Positions 34,869-42,840 of a stretch of 46,427 nucleotides of DNA are shown here, in pieces (the stretch's first letter is position 1; the number at the start of each line of letters is the position of its first letter). The stretch is from Spirochaetota bacterium (GTDB lineage Bacteria > Spirochaetota > Leptospiria > Turneriellales > Turneriellaceae): the NCBI GenBank assembly GCA_018240245.1, contig JAFEGD010000090.1, positions 1 through 46,427 on the forward strand. Direction: 5' to 3'. The position numbers and the translations under genes are program-made. Below the pieces are notes generated by a model. It was not told the origin of the DNA. It made no database searches and worked only from the letters and a program-made list of their open reading frames with translations.

Positions 34869-36329
34869 ATGATGAATAACCTTATTAGAGCGCTTGGCGC
34901 TAAAGTTTTGATTGCGGGCGCTTTAATTTTCTTATTCTCATGCGCGCCGTCTTTACCGCGTCGCGAACATACGCCTCTCGAATTACCGCAAGAGTTTCCC
35001 GAATGGCAAAACTCGGCAGAAACCGAAAATTTAGCGACCAAAGCATGGTCAGAATATTTTTCAGAGCCGCAACTCAAAGGGCTCATCGACACGGCGGTGA
35101 AAAATAATCAGGATCTTGCGATGCTCGAGCAAGAAATCAATGTCGCTAACGCAGAAGTACTTTCGCGGTACGGCGAGTATATCCCTAAAATTTCCGGGCA
35201 AGTCAACGGCGGTGTAGAAAAAACCGAACGTTTCAGTACTCCCGATGCGAATTCGCGTACGCTTTTTAGCCGCGGCGGCCTCGTGATGAACTGGGAAGTC
35301 GACATTTGGAAAAAATTACGTAACGCGACAAAGGCCGCTTATTTGCGCTATCTGTCGAGTATCGAAGGACGGCGCTACGTTGTCACGAATTTGGTTTCCG
35401 AAGTCGCGGGCACCTATTACCAGCTCATGTCTTACGACAACCAATTGCAACTTGTCGAAGATTATATTCAAGTGCTCTCGAAAATTCGCGACATGGTCGA
35501 TTTGCAACGGCAAGCGGGACGCACGACGTCGCTCGCGGTCAAACGTTTTGAAGCCGAGGTCGCGAAGAATAAAGCGCGGCGCTTCGATTTGCGCCAGCGC
35601 ATCGGTGTCACCGAAAACCACTTAAATTATTTGCTCGGTCGTTTTCCGCGACCTATTCAACGCGAGTCGACAGACTATTTACAGATTACGCTTTCCGATA
35701 TGCACATGTCGGTGCCGGTGAAGCTCCTCGAAAATCGCCCAGATATTAAGCAAGCGAGCTTGGCGCTCGAAGCGCGTAAACTCGATGTCGACGTTGCGCG
35801 CGCGCGGTTTTATCCGAGATTTACGATCGACGGCGGCGTCGGCTACGAAGCGTTTAATTCAGACCACTTCGACGGTACGCCGATTTCGTTGGCATACGGC
35901 CTTGTCGCCGGGTTGACGATGCCGCTCATCAATCGGCGAGGCATCGAAGCGAGTTACCGCGCGGCGGATAATTTACAAATCCAAGCGGTGTATAATTACG
36001 AATTCACGCTAGTGAAAGCGTTTACCGAAGTCACTAATCAAATCATACGGCTGAAAAATCTCAAGCAGGCGTTCGAGATGAAAGAGCAGCAGGTCAACGC
36101 GCTCAAAGAATCGGTGAAGATTTCTAACGTGCTTTTTCGCGCCGCGCGCATCGATTATATCGACGTACTATTCACGACGCGCGATTCTCTCGAAGCGCAG
36201 ATTCAACTATTAGAGGTTAAGCAAAATCAACTCGAAGCCGCGATTGGTCTTTACAAGGCCATCGGTGGCGGTTGGCGTGGTCAGGCCGAAGCGGAACAAA
36301 AACCGTTTTGGACGCCACCGCCGAAATGA
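34869..36329 (+). CDS. RND outer-membrane factor lipoprotein (OprM/NodT type)
   Basis: A 486-aa TolC-family channel. A lipoprotein signal ends LIFLFSCAPSL; two TolC-like repeats follow: SEYFSEPQLKGLIDTAVKNNQDLAMLEQEI and VKLLENRPDIKQASLALEARKLDVDVARARFYPRFTIDGGVGY (about 265-330). It forms the trimeric outer-membrane exit. Start candidates are ATG 34869 and 34872; GAGGAG lies about 14 bases upstream, rather far. The stop overlaps the next gene as ATGA. Confidence 0.94.
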   Translation: MMNNLIRALGAKVLIAGALIFLFSCAPSLPRREHTPLELPQEFPEWQNSAETENLATKAWSEYFSEPQLKGLIDTAVKNNQDLAMLEQEINVANAEVLSRYGEYIPKISGQVNGGVEKTERFSTPDANSRTLFSRGGLVMNWEVDIWKKLRNATKAAYLRYLSSIEGRRYVVTNLVSEVAGTYYQLMSYDNQLQLVEDYIQVLSKIRDMVDLQRQAGRTTSLAVKRFEAEVAKNKARRFDLRQRIGVTENHLNYLLGRFPRPIQRESTDYLQITLSDMHMSVPVKLLENRPDIKQASLALEARKLDVDVARARFYPRFTIDGGVGYEAFNSDHFDGTPISLAYGLVAGLTMPLINRRGIEASYRAADNLQIQAVYNYEFTLVKAFTEVTNQIIRLKNLKQAFEMKEQQVNALKESVKISNVLFRAARIDYIDVLFTTRDSLEAQIQLLEVKQNQLEAAIGLYKAIGGGWRGQAEAEQKPFWTPPPK

Positions 36330-37174
36330 GCATATTCTCGCGCCTATTATTTTATACGCAGGTCTTAAGTCTCGATATTTGCATCGGCGCGATCGGTTCG
36401 GGCGCAATTGCCGCGACGTTGCTCTGCGCGCCGATGCGCGCTATTTGGTGGGTGCTCTTACCCGCAACGGTATGGGTTATCTATTCTGTCGATCATCTAC
36501 TCGATGCGAAAAAAATTTCTTTCGGGGCCGTGAACGTCAGGCACAAATTTCACCGCGATCATTTCACGGCGATTGCTATCGTGACGACAGTCGTCGGCGT
36601 CTCTTGTGTCGCGAGCGCCATCTGGTTATTACCCGACATGGTACTCAAAGCGGGAGTGATTATCTCGGTATTGGCGGCGTTTCACTTAGGTATGGCTTTT
36701 TGGGGCAAAGTTCGTATCGGCAAAGAAATTTCGGTTGCGGTGATTTATGCGTGCGGCGTATGGTTTGGGCCATATTTGCGTAGCGAATGCGCGCTTTCGG
36801 CCATACCTGCACTAGCATTCGTGTTGTTTGTGTTCGCGGCGCTTCTCAATCTTTTCATGAGTTCGGCTCTCGAATACGATCTCGACAAAAAAGAAGGATT
36901 AACCTTCGCGACAGACATTATTTCACCGCAGACAATTCGGCATTCGGTTACTATTGTTTCGCTTATAACTGCATTAGGCGCGCTCGCTCTCGCCGCGTTT
37001 GCGGCGTATCGTGCGTTGCCAATCAAGCAAATCGTCGCGCTAGCGATTTTATTCGTGCTCTGCGCGGTACCGGGAATCATTCTTTATTATGAAGATTATT
37101 TCAAAATAAAGCAACGCTACCGTGCGCTCGCCGAATGGGCGTTCGCACTGGGCATTATTTTAATCGTGTTGTAG
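36326..37174 (+). CDS. UbiA-like integral membrane protein
   Basis: A 282-aa protein with about eight hydrophobic helices. VWVIYSVDHLLDAKKI (near 45-60) matches the NDxxDxxxD-like first motif of UbiA prenyltransferases in spacing, with S-V-D-H-L-L-D; a second charged loop LEYDLDKKEGL lies near 190. This suggests a divergent UbiA family member, but the catalytic pattern is incomplete, so the activity is not certain. The ATG at 36326 overlaps the outer-membrane factor stop (ATGA), which ties it to the efflux operon. Upstream extension to 36272 lies in the other gene and is rejected. Confidence 0.6.
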   Translation: MSIFSRLLFYTQVLSLDICIGAIGSGAIAATLLCAPMRAIWWVLLPATVWVIYSVDHLLDAKKISFGAVNVRHKFHRDHFTAIAIVTTVVGVSCVASAIWLLPDMVLKAGVIISVLAAFHLGMAFWGKVRIGKEISVAVIYACGVWFGPYLRSECALSAIPALAFVLFVFAALLNLFMSSALEYDLDKKEGLTFATDIISPQTIRHSVTIVSLITALGALALAAFAAYRALPIKQIVALAILFVLCAVPGIILYYEDYFKIKQRYRALAEWAFALGIILIVL

Positions 37175-37201
37175 CGGCAAACGAAGCGGTCCAAAGAGCG
37201 C

Positions 37202-38407
37202 TTAGTTTGCTGTATTCTTGCGAAACGATTCGCCGACAAAGAGTGCGAGCAAGAGCGAAGCAGCGATAGTCGCAAGCAGCAAGTAAACTGCGTTCGTCCA
37301 ATCTTTGGGGCCGCTCTTGATCGCATCCATGAGTAAAAGCACGACAACGCCGCCCGCGTTGCCGAAGAGCATCAAGAGCCCGGTTGCCGAGCCGGCTTTG
37401 TCGCGCCCGGCAAACTCTTCGGTCGCCGCAAGTAAGAGCGCGTAGCCGGGCAGAAAAAAGAAACCCAACAACACGCTATAGACATATAAAAGGGGGCCAT
37501 CCACCGCCCGGCAAAGCGGCCACGTCAATGAGCCTGCTGCAAAACAACAAACAATGAGAAACGGCTTGCGGCGTTTTATCGCGTCGGAAATCGCGGGAAT
37601 AATCGCCGCCCCCAAAATGCCGCCGCCGATGAGACACGCGCCCGCGTTACCCGCAGCTTCGGCGCCGACGCCGTTGGGCGCCAAAATCTGTTCGAGCCAG
37701 CCGGTAAAACCGTTGAAATAGCCGAGCGCGAGAAACGAAATAATAAAAATGAGTTTGAGATTTTTCGAGGTGAAGAGCTGTTTGAGGTCGCGCGCCATCG
37801 CCGCCGTCGCGTCGTCTTTGATGCCATGGCGTTCGCGCGCGAAGAGTACAAAGAGCAGCGTCGACACGGCCGTCATTATGGCGAAGACGCCCATCGCCGC
37901 GCTATAGCTCATACTCTGACTCAGCGGCACCGCGAGCGCCATGCCGAGCGCCATGCCGATGAACATGCCGAGCGTGCCGATACCGGTCGCGAGCGCAGTC
38001 TGCTCGTGGTCAAACCAATCGGCGACGAGCTTCGAGATACCGTTGATGATGAAAGGCTGCCCGATCGCGATACCGACTTGGCAGAGTACGAGAAACCAAA
38101 ACGGCCCGTCGTAAATTCTGAGTGTGGCGAATAGCGCCATGATGATACTACCGAGTGAAATCGCATAGTGATAGCCGCGTTTGTCGGTGAGAAAACCCGC
38201 AGGTATTGAAATCAATACATAGACCAAAGGAAACGGGAGAATCAACAAATTCGATGCGAGTTCGTCGACGCGATATTTTTTTTGAATCTCGGTCAAGAGC
38301 GGAGCGAAATTGAGCCACAGCATTTGGCTCATCGCGGCGGGTAGCGTGAAGAGTATGAGCACCACCCAGCGATAGCGTGGGGGGATTGCTTTGGGTTCTG
38401 AAGGCAT
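37202..38407 (-). CDS. MFS transporter (FLVCR-like)
   Basis: A 401-aa protein with 12 predicted membrane helices. RYRWVVLILFTLPAAMSQMLWLNFAPLLTEIQKKYRV, then LLILPFPLVYVLISIPAGFLTDKRGYHYAI (MFS loop 2-3 motif) and GLLMLFGNAGGVVVLLLMD. The pattern resembles FLVCR/DIRC2-like family members that move haem, choline or related molecules in animals; substrate is unknown here. The start ATG at 38407 has no strong ribosome binding site. It diverges from the acyl-CoA ligase, with a perfect palindrome between. Confidence 0.85.
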   Translation of the reverse strand: MPSEPKAIPPRYRWVVLILFTLPAAMSQMLWLNFAPLLTEIQKKYRVDELASNLLILPFPLVYVLISIPAGFLTDKRGYHYAISLGSIIMALFATLRIYDGPFWFLVLCQVGIAIGQPFIINGISKLVADWFDHEQTALATGIGTLGMFIGMALGMALAVPLSQSMSYSAAMGVFAIMTAVSTLLFVLFARERHGIKDDATAAMARDLKQLFTSKNLKLIFIISFLALGYFNGFTGWLEQILAPNGVGAEAAGNAGACLIGGGILGAAIIPAISDAIKRRKPFLIVCCFAAGSLTWPLCRAVDGPLLYVYSVLLGFFFLPGYALLLAATEEFAGRDKAGSATGLLMLFGNAGGVVVLLLMDAIKSGPKDWTNAVYLLLATIAASLLLALFVGESFRKNTAN

Positions 38408-38465
38408 GGTGCGAACGGGTAAAATTGCCTATACTGTGTCAATTACACTTCTCAGTAGGATTAAG

Positions 38466-38506
38466 GCACAGATATTGGAAGCGCGGAGCGCTTCCAATAT
38501 CTGTGC
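38466..38506. repeat. 19-bp perfect inverted repeat over a start codon
   Basis: Arms 38466-38484 and 38488-38506 around GGA. It lies between divergent genes, and its right arm includes the preferred GTG start (38503-38505) of the acyl-CoA ligase. In RNA it would bury the start, so it may limit translation, or act as a DNA operator. Confidence 0.9.
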
Positions 38507-40062
38507 AAGATTTTAATATAGTGGAGATGTGTCTTGCGCGCCATGCGCGCGGGGCAAAGGCTGAACAGACGGCGATGGTTTTCGCCGCAGAGAATGCACC
38601 TTTGCAGAGCCTCAGCTACCGCGAGCTCGACGACCTTTCGGCGCGCTTTGCGGCGGCGCTCGTTAGCGAGGGCTTAAAGATCGGCGATCGTGTGTTGTTG
38701 CGGTTGCCGAATATTGCGGCTTTTCCGATTGTATTTTTTGGCGCGCTGAGAGCAGGCATGATTCCCGTGCCGACGTCGCCGTACCTCAAAGCCGATGAAG
38801 TCAACTTTCTGATAAAAGATTCGGGTGCCCGCGCAATCGTGAGCGCACCGCAATTATTTTCAGGGTTACAAAAAGAAATCATGCGCGAATTCTCAGGCAC
38901 GATTTTTCTCACCGCAGATAATCCGCAAGCGGCGTTGTCTTTTGCTAGAGCGTTGCACGAGCATCAACCGCTCGGCGATATTTATGCCGCCACAAAAGAC
39001 GACCCGGCGTATTTGGTGTACACGTCGGGCACGACGGGCTATCCCAAAGGCGTGCTGCATGCGCACCGTTCGCTCTTAGGCCGCTTGCCCGCCGCGACCG
39101 AGTGGTTTTGCTTCGCCGACGCGCCGCAGCGCATTCTGCATTCGGGAAAATTTAATTGGACGTATGTTTTGGGCACCGGCATGATGGACCCGCTTTACCA
39201 CGGCAAAACGGCGATCGTTTACGAAGGCACGAATGCGGCGGAGCGTTGGCTGAATCTCATGCGCGACGCCGAATGCGATGTCTTCATCGGTGTGCCGACA
39301 ATCTTTCGCCAGATTTTGCAAAAGACCGACGCGCATGCGACGCTCGTACCCATGCTTAAGCACGCGATGAGCGCGGGCGAGCAACTCAGCGACGCCGTGC
39401 AGAGTGCGTGGTGCGAGCGCTTTGGTTTTCCGATCTACGAAGGTTTGGGGATGTCGGAATGTTCTTATTATATTTCACAGCGCAAGGGCGACGCGCTGAA
39501 AATAGGTTCTGCGGGTAAAATTCAAACCGGGCACCGCATCGATGTTCTCGATGAAAACCTCGAGAGCGTGCCTGCGGGCGAAGAGGGCATGCTTTCGATT
39601 CACCGCGACGACCCCGGGCTTTTTCTGCGCTATTGGAGTTTAGACGCTACCAGCGGAGTACCGCTCGAGGGCGATTGGTTTCGCACCGGCGACTATGCGG
39701 TGCGCGACGCCGAGGGCTATATCTACTTTATGGGGCGGCGCGACGACATCATCAAATCGTTCGGCTATCGCATTTCGCCTTTTGAAATCGAGCGCGTCTA
39801 CCGCGACCATCCGGCGGTCGCCGACGTCGTCGCGTTCGGCGAAAAAATTGCCGATGGCAAAACACTGATTGCGCTCTGCGTGCAGCCAAAAGCCGATATG
39901 CTATTCGACGGCGATGCGCTCATCCAGTGGGGGAGCGAGAGATTAGCGAGCTATAAATTGCCGAAAAAAATCTATCGTCTCGATAATTTTCCGCGTTCGG
40001 CGAACGGTAAGGTTTTGCGAGCGAAGATTGCCGAAGTCGCGATTTGCGTTCGGCAGTTTTAA
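38503..40062 (+). CDS. AMP-forming acyl-CoA synthetase/ligase
   Basis: A 519-aa ANL-superfamily enzyme: it activates a carboxylic acid with ATP, then forms the CoA thioester. P-loop YTSGTTGYPKG (about residue 172), GLGMSECSYYISQRKGD (A5), WFRTGDYAV (A7), FGYRISPFEIE (A8) and SANGKVLRAKI with the catalytic Lys (A10) are present. The sequence leans towards benzoate- or medium-chain-type ligases, but substrate cannot be read. GTG 38503 is preferred (V/M-QDFNIVEMCLARHARG); the open frame begins at 38377 within the MFS gene region. GTG 38521 or ATG 38527 are alternatives. Confidence 0.88.
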   Translation: MQDFNIVEMCLARHARGAKAEQTAMVFAAENAPLQSLSYRELDDLSARFAAALVSEGLKIGDRVLLRLPNIAAFPIVFFGALRAGMIPVPTSPYLKADEVNFLIKDSGARAIVSAPQLFSGLQKEIMREFSGTIFLTADNPQAALSFARALHEHQPLGDIYAATKDDPAYLVYTSGTTGYPKGVLHAHRSLLGRLPAATEWFCFADAPQRILHSGKFNWTYVLGTGMMDPLYHGKTAIVYEGTNAAERWLNLMRDAECDVFIGVPTIFRQILQKTDAHATLVPMLKHAMSAGEQLSDAVQSAWCERFGFPIYEGLGMSECSYYISQRKGDALKIGSAGKIQTGHRIDVLDENLESVPAGEEGMLSIHRDDPGLFLRYWSLDATSGVPLEGDWFRTGDYAVRDAEGYIYFMGRRDDIIKSFGYRISPFEIERVYRDHPAVADVVAFGEKIADGKTLIALCVQPKADMLFDGDALIQWGSERLASYKLPKKIYRLDNFPRSANGKVLRAKIAEVAICVRQF

Positions 40063-40093
40063 TAAATCCCTTTAGCATTTTTCTTCAAAAATA

Positions 40094-40116
40094 AAAAAAA
40101 GTGAATCACTTTTTTT
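40094..40116 (+). terminator. Intrinsic terminator after the acyl-CoA ligase
   Basis: A-rich arm plus GTG (40094-40103), loop AAT, CAC plus T7 (40107-40116). The stem is mostly A-U, but the T-tract is clear. It lies 31 bases after the ligase stop and ahead of the flaB leader. Confidence 0.75.
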
Positions 40117-40257
40117 AGGTTAAGGTCTCAGGAAAGGAGTCAATCCGCCGACACTAATGGTAAGACTGGGCGGTCGCTTAACAAGCGACGGCGAGACATG
40201 AGGTCTCGCGCTTCGCGAACACGAAGCCCGGGCAAAAGAAGTTTCACGGAGGAAACT
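40117..40257 (+). promoter_or_regulatory. Structured flaB upstream region / leader
   Basis: Four short hairpins in series: CCGCC 40145-40149 with 40169-40173; 40173-40179 with 40183-40189 (GTCGCTT/AAGCGAC); 40191-40197 with 40203-40209 (GCGAGAC/GTCTCGC); 40211-40215 with 40222-40226. Then GGAGG (40248-40252) and the ATG at 40258. I could not place a convincing sigma-28 promoter (TAAA-N15-GCCGATAA): a GCCGACAC lies at 40147-40154 but with no -35 at the right spacing. The transcript start is therefore open. It could be a regulatory RNA leader. Confidence 0.5.
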
Positions 40258-41106
40258 ATGATTATCAATCACAATATGTCGGCAATCAATACGCACCGCG
40301 TATTGAAGTTCCAGAACTGGAATCTGGATAAAGACATGGAAAAGCTTTCGAGCGGCATGCGGATTAACCGTGGCGGCGACGATGCGTCCGGTCTTGCAGT
40401 TTCAGAAAAAATGCGCACCCAAGTTCATGGTCTGCGCCGCGCGGAGCAAAATACCGAAGACGGTATGAGCTTCATTCAAACGACTGAAGGCTATCTGCAA
40501 GAAACAGCAGAACTCGTGCAACGCATTCGCGTTCTCGCGGTTCAGGCAGCCAACGGTATCTATACCGACGAAGATCGCCAGCAGATTCAGGTAGAGATTT
40601 CAGAACTCATCGACGAAGTCGATCGTATCGCTTCTCAAGCCGAGTTCAACAAAATGAAACTCCTTACCGGTTCGTTTGCGCGTCTCAACCCGACAGCTTC
40701 TATGTGGTTTCACATGGGCGCGAACATGCACCAACGCGAGCGCGTATTCATCGAAACGATGACATCTGCGGCGTTGAAGCTCAGAAACCCGACTGTGTTG
40801 ACCTTCATTTCAATCTCAACACCGGGCAAGGCGAACTCGGTTATCGGTTTGTCTGACGAAGCGCTGCGCATCATCAGCAAGCAGCGTGCAGACTTAGGCG
40901 CGTATTACAACCGTCTCGAGCACGCAGCGAAAGGCCTCATGAACGCTTATGAAAACATTCAAGCGTCAGAAAGCCGTATTCGCGATACGGACATGGCAGA
41001 AACGATGTCGAGCTACACTCGCTACCAGATTCTCACACAAGCTGGTACGGCGATGCTCGCACAGGCGAACCAACGTCCGCAAAGCGTGTTGCAACTGTTG
41101 CGCTAA
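40258..41106 (+). CDS. flaB: Periplasmic flagellin core protein FlaB
   Basis: A 282-aa flagellin, the length of spirochete FlaB, with no variable central domain. The N-terminal [17 protein letters not shown] and [23 protein letters not shown], and the C-terminal [45 protein letters not shown], are the conserved core helices. It polymerises into the periplasmic filament without signal peptide, through the flagellar export system. GGAGG is 5 bases before ATG 40258; the longer frame from 40198 lies in the leader. Strong, simple codons suggest high expression. No other flagellar gene is seen nearby. Confidence 0.98.
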   Translation: MIINHNMSAINTHRVLKFQNWNLDKDMEKLSSGMRINRGGDDASGLAVSEKMRTQVHGLRRAEQNTEDGMSFIQTTEGYLQETAELVQRIRVLAVQAANGIYTDEDRQQIQVEISELIDEVDRIASQAEFNKMKLLTGSFARLNPTASMWFHMGANMHQRERVFIETMTSAALKLRNPTVLTFISISTPGKANSVIGLSDEALRIISKQRADLGAYYNRLEHAAKGLMNAYENIQASESRIRDTDMAETMSSYTRYQILTQAGTAMLAQANQRPQSVLQLLR

Positions 41107-41114
41107 GCGACGGC

Positions 41115-41138
41115 GTCCTCGACCAATGGGTCGAGGAC
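41115..41138. terminator. 10-bp perfect hairpin after flaB
   Basis: Arms 41115-41124 and 41129-41138 (GTCCTCGACC / GGTCGAGGAC) around AATG, followed by TTTCTT. It is 8 bases past the flaB stop, so it is a likely terminator or RNA-stabilising stem for the flagellin mRNA. Confidence 0.75.
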
Positions 41139-41173
41139 TTTCTTCATGCGGCTTAATGCCGCATGAAGAAAGT
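41137..41173. repeat. 16-bp perfect inverted repeat after flaB
   Basis: Arms 41137-41152 and 41158-41173 around TTAAT. It follows directly on the previous hairpin and shares two bases with it, so only one of the two can be fully formed at a time. Confidence 0.9.
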
Positions 41174-41192
41174 ACTTCGCCGTACGACTCTG

Positions 41193-41223
41193 AACCGCAA
41201 CCCGCGAGGGTTGCGGTTTTTTT
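41193..41223 (+). terminator. Intrinsic terminator in the flaB - DUF1554 gap
   Basis: Arms 41193-41203 (AACCGCAACCC) and 41208-41218 around GCGA; a T run to 41223 follows. It is the best intrinsic terminator here and ends transcripts ahead of the lipoprotein gene. Confidence 0.88.
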
Positions 41224-41261
41224 ATATTGACGCGGCAGAAAGTTCCCATGTTCGCTGTCTG

Positions 41262-41897
41262 ATGATAAAAAGATACAGTAATCTTTTATCGGTAGCGCGA
41301 TTAAGCTCTTTTATTGTAGCGGTGTTTTTATCGCAGTGTCAAAATTATAATCTTTTAGAGAAGATAGAAAATCCCGGAAAAGCCTTCTCGCCGCAAAAAA
41401 ATTTATATCGTATCTTTCTCACGGCGGCGACTTACACGGGAAATTTATCGGGAGTTTCCGGTGCGGATGCAAAATGCATGAGCGATGGCAATCGCCCCGA
41501 TAACAGTATTTATAAGGCGCTCATCACCGATGGGACATCAAGGCGTGCGTGCTCGGGTTACGATTGCGTTGCCAGTAACGCCGACCAGAACGACTGGGTA
41601 CTGAAACCTAGCATGCAGTACATAAACGGTTCTAATCAGCCGGTATTTTTCACGAACGTCAACGGTACTATCGACGCGAACGCTTTTCCGCTAACCAATG
41701 CGTTGGGCGGGGGTAAAAATTTGTGGACCGGCTTTACCGTTTCATGGTCGGTATCGTCGATCTGCCAAGTATGGACAAGTGCCAATGTCGGAGATTATGG
41801 CGTCTATGGTGTCGACACAAACGTCGATATGACTTTCTTGAATTCGGGTGCGATAATGTGTAATAGTACGCAGTCGCTTTACTGCGTAGAGCAATGA
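41262..41897 (+). CDS. DUF1554 family lipoprotein
   Basis: A 211-aa protein. A signal (MIKRYSNLLSVARLSSFIVAVFLSQC, lipobox LSQC) precedes a DUF1554 domain: YRIFLTAATYTGNLSGVSGADAKCMSDG, then SIYKALITDG, ACSGYDCV and a C-terminal SLYCVEQ. Several Cys residues may form disulfides. The domain is typical of Leptospira surface lipoproteins, with a C-type-lectin-like fold suggested for related domains; ligand unknown. ATG 41262 gives a normal signal; the open frame from 41163 starts inside a hairpin. A TTGACG at 41227 might be its -35 box, but no good -10 is seen. Confidence 0.85.
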   Translation: MIKRYSNLLSVARLSSFIVAVFLSQCQNYNLLEKIENPGKAFSPQKNLYRIFLTAATYTGNLSGVSGADAKCMSDGNRPDNSIYKALITDGTSRRACSGYDCVASNADQNDWVLKPSMQYINGSNQPVFFTNVNGTIDANAFPLTNALGGGKNLWTGFTVSWSVSSICQVWTSANVGDYGVYGVDTNVDMTFLNSGAIMCNSTQSLYCVEQ

Positions 41898-41958
41898 TAC
41901 AGGGAGGTGCGACAGTTTTTCTGCTTGCGCAATTCCCGCATTGCGACGTTATTAAGAT

Positions 41959-42801
41959 ATGCGGATTTATATCGACGACGAGCCGTTAGCTTTCGAATTA
42001 AAAGAAACTCTCGCTTTTTCGGAGATTATGGCGAAATTAACGGCATGGGCCGAATCGCAAAAACTCTTTATTATCGATTATCGCATCGCCGCTAAGCCTG
42101 AATTTGCCGCGAAAGAAGACCTGAACTCTGACGAGATCGACGTCATCAATTTGCAACTCGGCGATCAAACCGATCTCGTCGAATCGAATTTACGCGAATT
42201 GATCGACTATACCGACCGTGTCGGTATGCACGTCGCCAATACCATTCAAGCGGGAGCTGCCTTGGGTACGCAAGAAGCGGCCGACCTGAAAACGGGGGGA
42301 GTCTTTATCGCAGAATCTGTAGAAACGCTGTCGAAATACTTGCCGGCAGAAAATGCCGCACAACTCACAAACGCGATCGCCGTCTTCAACACACAGAACG
42401 ATTTAATCGAAAAAATTAATGCGTTAGCGATTATTCAAAATCAACTTAAGCTCTGGTTACGGCATACTGAATTTTCGCGCGTTACGAAAGATGAAGCGGC
42501 CCAGCGGCTTGTCGAGTTTCGTGCGCGGCACGAAGACCTGCAGCAAGAGTTAGAAAAGATTGCCGCCAAACTAACGCAAGGTAAAGAACAAGAAGCGTTG
42601 CAGATTTTAGAATCGGTTTCACAGGTGCTTGTCGATGCGGTCGTGTTGATGCGTATCGCCGAAGATGCGAAAGTTTCGTCGGGACAAAAATTTGTCGAAC
42701 TTCTGGGGCAGCTCACCGCAGCGATCGACGCGCGCGATCTCGTCACCGCAGCGGACATTGTCGATTTCGATTTACGCGATTTATTGAAAGAAGTCGCATA
42801 A
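41959..42801 (+). CDS. Unknown soluble protein, 280 aa
   Basis: A small beta start (MRIYIDDEPLAFELKETLAFSEIMAKL) precedes a long, charged helical region: DLVESNLRELIDYTDRVGMHVANTIQAG, ESVETLSKYLPAENAAQL and LVEFRARHEDLQQELEKIAAKL (coiled-coil-like), ending DIVDFDLRDLLKEVA. No signal or membrane segment and no recognised family. It follows the DUF1554 gene by 61 bases and flaB by under 1 kb, so a flagellar accessory role is possible, but that is a guess from position. Confidence 0.75.
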   Translation: MRIYIDDEPLAFELKETLAFSEIMAKLTAWAESQKLFIIDYRIAAKPEFAAKEDLNSDEIDVINLQLGDQTDLVESNLRELIDYTDRVGMHVANTIQAGAALGTQEAADLKTGGVFIAESVETLSKYLPAENAAQLTNAIAVFNTQNDLIEKINALAIIQNQLKLWLRHTEFSRVTKDEAAQRLVEFRARHEDLQQELEKIAAKLTQGKEQEALQILESVSQVLVDAVVLMRIAEDAKVSSGQKFVELLGQLTAAIDARDLVTAADIVDFDLRDLLKEVA

Positions 42802-42840
42802 GTCGTGCTAACGTATTGTGCCCCAACGAGGCGCAACTCG

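Noticed and set aside
38377..38502. Upstream extension of the acyl-CoA ligase frame
   Set aside because: It overlaps the divergent MFS gene start and passes through a palindrome; the enzyme family begins near residue V/M-QDFNIVEM.
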